From: Acinetobacter larvae
GTDB taxonomy: Bacteria; Pseudomonadota; Gammaproteobacteria; Pseudomonadales; Moraxellaceae
DNA: 64,000 nucleotides
Assembly (NCBI RefSeq): GCF_001704115.1
Contig: NZ_CP016895.1
Coordinates: forward strand, 2,170,001 to 2,234,000
Direction: 5' to 3'
Of the stretch, positions 57,291 to 64,000 are shown piece by piece (within the stretch, counting starts at the first letter, position 1; the number at the start of each line of letters is the position of its first letter). The notes below the pieces were generated by a model. That model did not search any database. It worked only from the letters and a program-made list of their open reading frames with translations, and was not told where the DNA came from. The translations under genes and the position numbers were made by a program.

Positions 57291-57305
57291 GCACCATTTT
57301 GGTTC
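57291..57305 (+). promoter_or_regulatory. NtrC-binding-like site
   Basis: GCACCATTTTGGTTC agrees with the dyad GCACCA-N3-TGGTGC except for one base in the right arm. It is about 110 bp upstream of the -24 element, a usual enhancer distance. A further half site (tgcacca) is at about 57249. Confidence 0.6.
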
Positions 57306-57409
57306 AAATAATTTTATAATGAGCGATTAATCCCCTTAATAGTGCACTAATACATGCAAATTTCTGCTCAATTCCCTATATCAGCGCAAAAAGATCTTTT
57401 TCGGCATGT

Positions 57410-57424
57410 TGGCGCAGATTTTGC
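57410..57424 (+). promoter_or_regulatory. Sigma-54-type promoter for ntrBC
   Basis: TGGCGCAGATTTTGC keeps the invariant GG (57411-57412) and GC (57423-57424) with the required 10-base spacing, and TTGC in the -12 block; the -24 block is TGGCGC instead of TGGCAC. The transcript should start near 57436. Confidence 0.6.
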
Positions 57425-57646
57425 TTTATATACACGAATATGGTTAGCGTGATGCAAAAACCGATGTAAATAACGACTTTAATAACAGCCTTGTATGCAG
57501 TAAGCCCTTGTCTACACGCCGAATGACGCCATACCAGACAAGCCTATATTTGCACATAATGGGTGTTTAACAACTGAAAACAAAGTAAAAATTTATTTTC
57601 AATGTCTCATCGACATGGCACAACATGAAATAGGACGCTGTACAGC

Positions 57647-58756
57647 ATGTATCAACAACCTAGCATTGACTATCGACTCTTAGTCGACAACATGAATACA
57701 GCAATTTTACTGGTCGATAGTCAACTCAACATTTTCTATCTCAATTCTGCTTGCGAAGCGCTTTTTGATATCAGCTTATTGCGCGCTCACGGCCAGCAAG
57801 TCTTGAATATTTTGCATGCCCCCAATGATCGTTTTAACACCTATGAAGCTTTACAGAATACACTCCATAAAGGTCAAGCCTATACACGCCGTGAAGCAAC
57901 TATTAGTGTTAACTTTAAAGACATCCATGTCGACTATTCTGTTTCACAATTACATACAGGAAAACCTTATCATCCGCTCCTTCTGATTGAGCTCAATCCC
58001 ATCGACCGTATGCTCAAAATCACCAAAGAAGAAAATATTATTCAGCAACATCAAGTGACCCGACAGCTGATACGTGGCGTAGCGCATGAAATTAAAAACC
58101 CTTTAGCAGGCATTCGTGGTGCAACACAACTCTTAGCGCGCCGTTTAAATGATCCACAATATAATGAGTTCACCGATATTATTATCGACGAAGTAGATCG
58201 GCTACGCATTCTGGCCGATACCATGCTCGGCTCACGGCAACCGCCCAGTTATAATCTGATCAATATTCATGAACCGATTGAACGGGTACGTGCTTTAGTA
58301 ACCAGCCAGACTAAAAATAAAATTAACATCACCCGTGATTATGATCTCTCACTCCCAGAACTCTATGCCGATCGTGATCAACTGATTCAAGTTATGCTCA
58401 ACGTTTGTGTCAATGCTGTCCAAGCCATGACTGAAAATAAAAGCTTCATGCAACAACGCCTCCCTGCCTTAATCTTACGCACACGTATTCATCGCTTAGT
58501 CACGATCAACGGTCTGCTACATCGCTCCACCATTCGCATTGATATTGAAGACAATGGACCGGGTATAGCAGAAGAACTATTAGAAGGAATTTTTTATCCA
58601 CTGGTTACAGGACGAGCCAATGGTACTGGGCTGGGTCTCAGTATCGCGCAGAACATCATGCAGCAACACAATGGCATGATTGCGTGTCAATCCATCCCTG
58701 GCAAAACAGTATTTAGTCTTTATCTACCTTGGGAGTCAAATCATGCCACAGCATAA
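57647..58756 (+). CDS. glnL: Nitrogen regulation sensor kinase NtrB (GlnL)
   Basis: A 369-residue cytoplasmic kinase without transmembrane segments. A PAS domain (about 8-120, NTAILLVDSQLNIFYLNSAC), the phosphoacceptor His147 in RGVAHEIKNPLAGIRGATQL, and an ATPase domain with DNGPGIAEE and GRANGTGLGLSIAQN follow in order. With PII proteins it controls NtrC phosphorylation in response to nitrogen. It overlaps ntrC by 14 bp. No glnA precedes it within the window. Confidence 0.95.
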   Translation: MYQQPSIDYRLLVDNMNTAILLVDSQLNIFYLNSACEALFDISLLRAHGQQVLNILHAPNDRFNTYEALQNTLHKGQAYTRREATISVNFKDIHVDYSVSQLHTGKPYHPLLLIELNPIDRMLKITKEENIIQQHQVTRQLIRGVAHEIKNPLAGIRGATQLLARRLNDPQYNEFTDIIIDEVDRLRILADTMLGSRQPPSYNLINIHEPIERVRALVTSQTKNKINITRDYDLSLPELYADRDQLIQVMLNVCVNAVQAMTENKSFMQQRLPALILRTRIHRLVTINGLLHRSTIRIDIEDNGPGIAEELLEGIFYPLVTGRANGTGLGLSIAQNIMQQHNGMIACQSIPGKTVFSLYLPWESNHATA

Positions 58757-60215
58757 AATCTGGATTATCGATGATGATCGCGCAATGCGCTGGGTTTTAG
58801 AAAAAACATTTAAAGAAGAAGGCTTTGACGTTTCAAGTTTTGAAGATGCACAAAGTGCCCTAAAACAACTCGCCCTTGATCCACCTGATGTTGTGCTGAG
58901 TGATATTCGTATGCCAGGTATTGATGGCTTAGGCTTTTTGGCAAAAGTCAAAGCCAATTACCCAGATATGCCCGTGATTATCATGACTGCACATTCTGAC
59001 TTAGAATCCGCTGTCTCCAGCTATCAAACTGGTGCTTTTGAATACCTGCCCAAACCCTTTGATATTGATGAAGCATTGGCATTGGTCAGTCGTGCCATCA
59101 TGCATCTTAATAAACTACAACACCAAGAATCTGCCCGCGCAATTCCGATTCAATCGACCGAAATTTTGGGTGAATCGCCAGCCATGCAAGAAGTATTTCG
59201 CGCAATTGGTCGACTATCGCAGTCTCATATTACCGTACTGATTAATGGCGAATCAGGCACAGGCAAAGAGCTTGTTGCGCATGCTTTGCATCGTCACTCA
59301 CCACGCAGCAATAGACCGTTTATCGCACTAAATATGGCCGCCATCCCACGAGATTTGATTGAAACTGAATTATTCGGCCATGAGAAAGGAGCTTTTACTG
59401 GCGCAAACACCTTACGACAAGGGCGTTTTGAACAAGCCAATGGCGGCACGCTATTTCTTGATGAAATTGGGGATATGCCCTTTGAAACCCAAACTCGGCT
59501 ACTGCGAGTTCTCGCTGATGGTGAGTTTTATCGTGTCGGTGGTCATGTTGCCATTCGTGTCGATGTTCGTATTGTTGCTGCCACGCACCAAGATCTCGAA
59601 AAATTAGTACAACAAGGTCGCTTCCGTGAAGATCTCTATCATCGTTTAAATGTTATCCGTATCCATATCCCGAAACTAGCCCACCGTGCAGAAGACATCC
59701 CCATGTTAGCCGAACACTTCCTAGCACGTGCCGGTAAAGAGCTGGGCGTCAGCGCCAAAATTTTACGACCAGAAACCCAAGCCTATATGCAGCAATTACC
59801 GTGGCCGGGCAATGTTCGGCAACTGGAAAATATCTGTCGCTGGCTGACGGTCATGATCACCAGCAATGAAGTTTACCCAGAAGACTTACCCAATGAGTTA
59901 AAACAAATTCCCATTCAAAAAACTCAGGATGAACATGATCTTAACCAGCCTCAATCGACAAACCTCGCCACAGAACAGCTCAAACAATGGGATAGTCTGT
60001 TGGCAAGCTGGGCAAGCACAAAACTCAAAAATGGTGAAAGTAAAATTTTAGAACATGCCACACCGATGTTTGAACGCTGCCTCATTGAGGTTGCACTGCA
60101 ACATAGCCGTGGGCGCAAACGTCATGCTGCCGAATTATTGGGCTGGGGAAGAAACACCCTAACGCGCAAACTCAAAGAATTGGGAATGGACAGTGATGAC
60201 GATGAAGAGGAATAA
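58743..60215 (+). CDS. glnG: Nitrogen response regulator NtrC (GlnG)
   Basis: A 490-residue regulator starting MPQHKIWIIDDDRAMRW; the ATG at 58743 has GGGAG upstream and is chosen over a frame opening earlier. The receiver domain contains phospho-acceptor Asp54 (PDVVLSDIRMPG). The AAA+ domain has Walker A GESGTGKE (169-176), GAFTGA (216-221) for sigma-54 contact, and GGTLFLDEIGD. The C-terminal Fis-type helix-turn-helix is RKRHAAELLGWGRNTLTRKL. It activates sigma-54 promoters under nitrogen limitation. Confidence 0.97.
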   Translation: MPQHKIWIIDDDRAMRWVLEKTFKEEGFDVSSFEDAQSALKQLALDPPDVVLSDIRMPGIDGLGFLAKVKANYPDMPVIIMTAHSDLESAVSSYQTGAFEYLPKPFDIDEALALVSRAIMHLNKLQHQESARAIPIQSTEILGESPAMQEVFRAIGRLSQSHITVLINGESGTGKELVAHALHRHSPRSNRPFIALNMAAIPRDLIETELFGHEKGAFTGANTLRQGRFEQANGGTLFLDEIGDMPFETQTRLLRVLADGEFYRVGGHVAIRVDVRIVAATHQDLEKLVQQGRFREDLYHRLNVIRIHIPKLAHRAEDIPMLAEHFLARAGKELGVSAKILRPETQAYMQQLPWPGNVRQLENICRWLTVMITSNEVYPEDLPNELKQIPIQKTQDEHDLNQPQSTNLATEQLKQWDSLLASWASTKLKNGESKILEHATPMFERCLIEVALQHSRGRKRHAAELLGWGRNTLTRKLKELGMDSDDDEEE

Positions 60216-60253
60216 CAGCAATCAACGCTCATCATGATCACCCACCCCTAATA

Positions 60254-60289
60254 AAAAACCAAGGCTTTCACGCGAAAGCCTTGGTTTTT
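60254..60289. terminator. Strong bidirectional terminator
   Basis: Perfect 16-bp stem AAAAACCAAGGCTTTC / GAAAGCCTTGGTTTTT around an acgc loop. It separates the convergent ntrC and prpC genes. Confidence 0.96.
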
Positions 60290-60323
60290 GAATAACAATG
60301 AAGCAGTTAAGCCTTCATAACCA

Positions 60324-61460
60324 TCAAGATGCTATACGTTGCTCAATCGGCTGGACTTGGCGCAGTTCTGGTCCTGTATATTCAGCACTTGGTCGAATAA
60401 TACGGTTATCTGCACGTTGTTCCATGACATGTGCTGCCCAGCCTGTCACTCGGCTCATCACAAAAATTGGTGTAAAGAGTTTGGTGGCAATGCCCATAAA
60501 ATGGTAAGCCGAAGCATGGAAAAAATCTGCATTACAGAATAGTTTCTTTTCACGCCACATCACCTCTTCACAACGCACCGAAACAGGATATAACACAGTA
60601 TCTGCTACCTCTGCCGCCAATTGCGCAGACCACTGCTTGATAATATCATTGCGTGGATCATGATCTTTATAAATTGCATGACCAAAACCCATAATCTTCT
60701 CTTTACGCTCTAGCTTGCCTAACATTTCACGTTCAGCTTGTTCTGGCGTAGTCCAATGCTCGATCATTTCCATTGCCGCTTCATTGGCACCACCATGTAA
60801 TGGACCGCGCAAGGAACCAATGGCACCCGTAATACAAGAATGCATATCGGACAACGTCGAAGCACAGACACGCGCCGTAAAGGTTGAAGCATTAAACTCA
60901 TGCTCGGCATAGAGAATCAGCGAAACATTCATGACTTTTTCATGCAAGGCATTGGGTGCTTTACCATGCAATAAATGCAAGAACTGCCCGCCTATACTGT
61001 CATCATCGGTATTTTCATCTATACGCACACCATCATGACTAAAGCGATACCAATAACAAATCATTGCGGGCAGTGTCGCCAATATACGATTAGCCACCGC
61101 TTGCTGTTGATCAAAACTGTGTTCCGTTTCGAGATTGCCTAGCATCGAAACGCCCGTACGCAATACATCCATGGGGTGAGCTTGTGCTGGAATCCGCTCC
61201 AAAACTTGTTTCAGTGCATCTGGCAAAGCTCTAAGTGCTTTTAACTGTTGTTTATAATCTTGTAATTGCTGTAATGTTGGTAACTCACCAAAGAAAATTA
61301 AATAGGCAACCTCTTCGAATTGGCAATGCGCTGCTAAATCTCGCACATCATAACCACGATAGGTCAGCCCAGCACCAGTCTTTCCTACAGTCGAAAGTGC
61401 TGTTTTCCCTGCAACTTGTCCGCGCAACCCTGCGCCAGTGAGTATTTTTCCTTCAGCCAT
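60324..61460 (-). CDS. prpC: 2-methylcitrate synthase
   Basis: A 378-residue protein of the citrate-synthase fold in the short form typical of PrpC. GLTYRGYDVRDLA at the N-terminus, then RGPLHGGANEAAMEMIEHW and the signature MGFGHAIYKDHDPRN carry the active-site His and Asp region. It condenses propionyl-CoA with oxaloacetate in the 2-methylcitrate cycle. It is 43 bp downstream of prpB and is followed directly by a strong terminator, so acnD and prpF are not part of this transcript. Confidence 0.92.
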   Translation of the reverse strand: MAEGKILTGAGLRGQVAGKTALSTVGKTGAGLTYRGYDVRDLAAHCQFEEVAYLIFFGELPTLQQLQDYKQQLKALRALPDALKQVLERIPAQAHPMDVLRTGVSMLGNLETEHSFDQQQAVANRILATLPAMICYWYRFSHDGVRIDENTDDDSIGGQFLHLLHGKAPNALHEKVMNVSLILYAEHEFNASTFTARVCASTLSDMHSCITGAIGSLRGPLHGGANEAAMEMIEHWTTPEQAEREMLGKLERKEKIMGFGHAIYKDHDPRNDIIKQWSAQLAAEVADTVLYPVSVRCEEVMWREKKLFCNADFFHASAYHFMGIATKLFTPIFVMSRVTGWAAHVMEQRADNRIIRPSAEYTGPELRQVQPIEQRIAS

Positions 61461-61503
61461 TGAATTAATCCTCCTGATTAATGGTGTAATGCGATTATCA
61501 ATT

Positions 61504-62394
61504 TTATTGTGATGAATTGCTCTTAAAAAGTTGATCTAAAGTTTGCTCAAAACTATGGTAATCCAAGAAATCATAAAGCTCTTTGCGTTGCTGCATCAGA
61601 TCAAGCACATGTTGCTGTGTTCCTTGACTACGGATCGCACGCATAACTTCTAATGCTGCTTTTTGCATCGCACGTGTTGCAGAAAGTGGATATAACACCA
61701 TAGCAATACCTTGTGCGGCAAGCTCATCGACGGTGTAATAGGGTGTATCACCAAATTCAGTAATATTTGCCAATACTGGCACACCCACTGCATCGCAAAC
61801 GGTACGGTACATATTAATATCGGTCATTGCCTCAGCAAAAATCGCATCTGCACCGGCTTCGACACAAGCAGCAGCACGGTCAATCACGGCTTGTAAACCT
61901 TCTTTTTGCAATGCGTCAGTACGCGCCATAATGACAAAATTATCATCAGTTTTGGCATCCACTGCGGCTTTAATCCGATCAACCATTTCTTGTTGCGAAA
62001 CGATTTCTTTGTTGGGGCGATGACCACAACGCTTTTGTGCAACTTGATCCTCAATATGTACTGCTGCTGCGCCAGCTCGAATCATATCTTTCACAGTTTT
62101 GGCAATATTGAATGCGCCACCCCAACCGGTATCGATATCCACCAATAATGGTGTATCCACACGTGCTGTGATACGTCGTACATCTTCAAGTACATTATCC
62201 AAACTGGTCATGCCTAAATCTGGCAAACCATAGGAATAATTGGCTACACCTGCACCAGACAAATAAATGGCGCGATACCCTTCTTGCGTTGCCATCATGG
62301 CAGCATATGCATTGACTGTTCCTAATATTTGTAATGGATTTTCTTGGGTCAATGCCTCTCTAAATCTCAATCCTGCAGAATTTTGTACGGTCAT
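61504..62394 (-). CDS. prpB: 2-methylisocitrate lyase
   Basis: A 296-residue member of the isocitrate lyase/PEP mutase superfamily. [36 protein letters not shown] and [19 protein letters not shown] (catalytic loop KRCGH) are diagnostic for PrpB. It splits 2-methylisocitrate into pyruvate and succinate. It forms an operon with prpC. The divergent TetR gene upstream could regulate it, but no GntR- or PrpR-type regulator, the more usual partner, is nearby. Confidence 0.93.
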   Translation of the reverse strand: MTVQNSAGLRFREALTQENPLQILGTVNAYAAMMATQEGYRAIYLSGAGVANYSYGLPDLGMTSLDNVLEDVRRITARVDTPLLVDIDTGWGGAFNIAKTVKDMIRAGAAAVHIEDQVAQKRCGHRPNKEIVSQQEMVDRIKAAVDAKTDDNFVIMARTDALQKEGLQAVIDRAAACVEAGADAIFAEAMTDINMYRTVCDAVGVPVLANITEFGDTPYYTVDELAAQGIAMVLYPLSATRAMQKAALEVMRAIRSQGTQQHVLDLMQQRKELYDFLDYHSFEQTLDQLFKSNSSQ

Positions 62395-62623
62395 AATCCT
62401 TTCCGTTCTTATTGCAATTACTTTTGAAACTTGAGTATAACCATAAAAAAACCAAAGAAGTACGAACTAGACAGCGCTTTTTCTAGAACTTTAGTCCTAT
62501 GCCAAGTCTATCGAAATCAGCGCTATTGCTTAGAATCAATTAATCCCCTACATTAAAGCAGCATTTCCAAAGCGAATTTGCTACAATCTAAATTACAGTA
62601 CTCCACCTCAACAAAATCTTCTT

Positions 62624-63277
62624 ATGAATCAAGAATTAGCGCAATTAGAACTGAATAATTGCGAAGCCCCGACTACAGCACGAGGACAGAAAAGACGCTT
62701 AGCGCTGTTGCAGAGTGCGACCGCTCTATTTCTTGAACGTGGCTATGATGCAGTGTCGCTTGATGATATTGTGCAGCATGCGGGTGGCTCAAAAACCTCA
62801 ATTTATAAATATTTTGGCAATAAAGAAGGTCTGTTCGTTGCCATCTGTGATTATCGACGTACTGAATTCTTTAAAGATATCATTCCTGGTTTTGCGCAAA
62901 GCAAAGAGAATCTACGCAGTTATCTCATCAATAATTTGTATAATTTTTACAACTTGCTCAGTACGCCTGAACACGCCGCTTTTTTTCGATTGATCTTTGA
63001 AAGAAGTCAGGCAACCAGTGACTTCGCCTATTATTTTCATGAACAAGGTCCAAAAATATTCTTAAATGCTATTGCCAAAGCACTTGAAAATGCACATAAA
63101 AGAGATATTTTATATTGCCCTGAACCGTATTACTCTGCTCAGTTTTATGCAGGGATTATTCGGGAATTAGAGCAAAGAGCATTGATGGGAATTCACATCA
63201 ATAAAGATGATCCAAAAGTTTATGCATATTTTGAGTATTGCATTGATCGCTTTCTTGAAGGGCATCAAAAAATCTAA
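62624..63277 (+). CDS. TetR-family transcriptional regulator
   Basis: A 217-residue regulator. The N-terminal helix-turn-helix is clear (LLQSATALFLERGYDAVSLD, then GGSKTSIYKYFGNKEGLFVA). The C-terminal ligand/dimer domain includes EHAAFFRLIFERSQATSDFA and is typical of TetR proteins of the C-terminal AefR-like group. It is divergent from prpBC with a 229-bp gap, so it may control itself and prpBC; that link rests on position only. The region holds two cagcgct words (62474 and 62519) that might be part of an operator. Confidence 0.88.
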   Translation: MNQELAQLELNNCEAPTTARGQKRRLALLQSATALFLERGYDAVSLDDIVQHAGGSKTSIYKYFGNKEGLFVAICDYRRTEFFKDIIPGFAQSKENLRSYLINNLYNFYNLLSTPEHAAFFRLIFERSQATSDFAYYFHEQGPKIFLNAIAKALENAHKRDILYCPEPYYSAQFYAGIIRELEQRALMGIHINKDDPKVYAYFEYCIDRFLEGHQKI

Positions 63278-63427
63278 TTTGTATATTGCTTTATGGCTAT
63301 AGTATATTAATTGATTGTCTTTTCTTTTCATTAACCAACTACTGATCAACAATGGATTGTTAAACCGATGCATTCATAACGCTATTAAGCAATGAATGTT
63401 GGCATAATAATCGTTGTGGGGTATCGA

Positions 63428-64000
63428 ATGGCTTTACGACACTTTCTAACACTAGGCGACTTAACTCCTGTAGAACTGAATCAAATTTTAAAACGCGCAA
63501 TCGAACTCAAACAACTGCAACACCGACAGATCACATTCCAACCATTTGTTGGCAAAGTGATGGGGATGATTTTTGAAAAATCTAGTACACGTACTCGCGT
63601 TTCCTTTGAAGCTGGTATGAGTCAATTTGGTGGCAGTGCGATTTTCCTTTCTTCTCGGGACAGTCAACTGGGTCGTGGTGAGCCAATCGAAGATTCAGCA
63701 CGTGTTATTTCGAGCATGTTAGATATTGTTATGATCCGTACTTTTGGACATGACATTGTGCAACGCTTCGCAGCATACTCTAAAGTCCCTGTCATCAATG
63801 CTCTCACGGATGACCACCACCCTTGCCAACTGCTGGCAGATATGCAAACCTACCTTGAGCATCGTGGTTCAATTCAAGGCAAAACAGTGGCATGGATTGG
63901 TGATGGTAACAATATGTGCAACTCATACATTGAAGCCGCACAGCTCTGGGGCTTCAAACTCAAAATTGCCGCACCAGTAGGCTATACACCTGAACAACGC
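63428..64000 (+). CDS. argF: Ornithine carbamoyltransferase (5' part)
   Basis: The first 191 codons of a gene that runs off the right edge. [20 protein letters not shown] holds the carbamoyl-phosphate motif STRTR (53-57); [20 protein letters not shown] and the [15 protein letters not shown] segment are characteristic of ornithine transcarbamylase. It makes citrulline from ornithine and carbamoyl phosphate in arginine synthesis. An anabolic role is more likely than the catabolic arcB form, as no arc genes are visible, but the downstream context is missing. The ATG has a GGGG motif 8 bases upstream. Confidence 0.94.
   Translation, partial: MALRHFLTLGDLTPVELNQILKRAIELKQLQHRQITFQPFVGKVMGMIFEKSSTRTRVSFEAGMSQFGGSAIFLSSRDSQLGRGEPIEDSARVISSMLDIVMIRTFGHDIVQRFAAYSKVPVINALTDDHHPCQLLADMQTYLEHRGSIQGKTVAWIGDGNNMCNSYIEAAQLWGFKLKIAAPVGYTPEQR

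Larger units (their letters stand above)
57183..57646. other. Divergent regulatory region, rimO / ntrBC
   Basis: 464 bp without a gene. It contains an NtrC-like site and a sigma-54-like promoter directed towards ntrB. A 210-nt leader follows, with small inverted repeats: CTTGTCT...AGACAAG near 57508-57545, and ATGTC-N5-GACAT just before ntrB. No ORF of note. Confidence 0.55.

Overview
The window looks like chromosomal DNA from Acinetobacter or a close relative in the Moraxellaceae. This is inferred from A+T-rich coding sequence, glutamine-rich proteins, an A1S_2505-type gene beside uvrB, the long 485-residue GAPDH, and an lpxD-fabZ-lpxA block without lpxB. I see no rRNA, CRISPR array, prophage or intact insertion sequence. 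There is one tRNA (Asn, GUU).

Layout: (1) 0-20 kb is rich in iron-uptake genes: the start of exbB, an M16C peptidase, a 1253-residue tandem-fused ABC exporter, a FecI/FecR/FecA-type signalling and receptor set, a second TonB-dependent receptor with a Fur box, an amidase, a DUF2057 protein and a nitroreductase with a Fur-like box upstream. (2) 20-32 kb holds ftsY, a catalytic/non-catalytic M16B peptidase pair, small proteins (Sel1-like, DUF2750-like, CBS), a YcgL-membrane protein-MoxR-VWA cluster, a repetitive membrane-anchored protein and GAPDH. (3) 33-44 kb holds rarD, uvrB, the A1S_2505-type gene, an aspartate aminotransferase, a GFA protein, tRNA-Asn, a lipase lipoprotein, ubiC-ubiA and ahpC. 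ahpC is flanked by a possible outer-membrane-protein gene remnant and an IS3-family transposase remnant. (4) 44.7-57.2 kb is one long minus-strand envelope cluster: rimO, pyrH, frr, uppS, cdsA, dxr, rseP, bamA, skp, lpxD, fabZ, lpxA. It joins translation and nucleotide functions to undecaprenyl, phospholipid, isoprenoid, outer-membrane protein and lipid A synthesis. (5) 57.2-64 kb holds ntrBC behind a sigma-54-like promoter and an NtrC-like site, prpB-prpC, a TetR regulator and the start of argF.

No wholly new multi-gene system is evident. The points most worth following up are the tandem ABC fusion with a 15-bp minisatellite in its linker, a pair of 29-bp operator-like repeats upstream of the lipase, two strongly structured elements in the long gap at 24.6-25.3 kb, the Fur-like box at 19.58 kb, the NtrC/sigma-54 control region of ntrBC, and the repetitive periplasmic protein at 30.2-30.9 kb. 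Coordinates and motifs were read by eye; no homology search was run.
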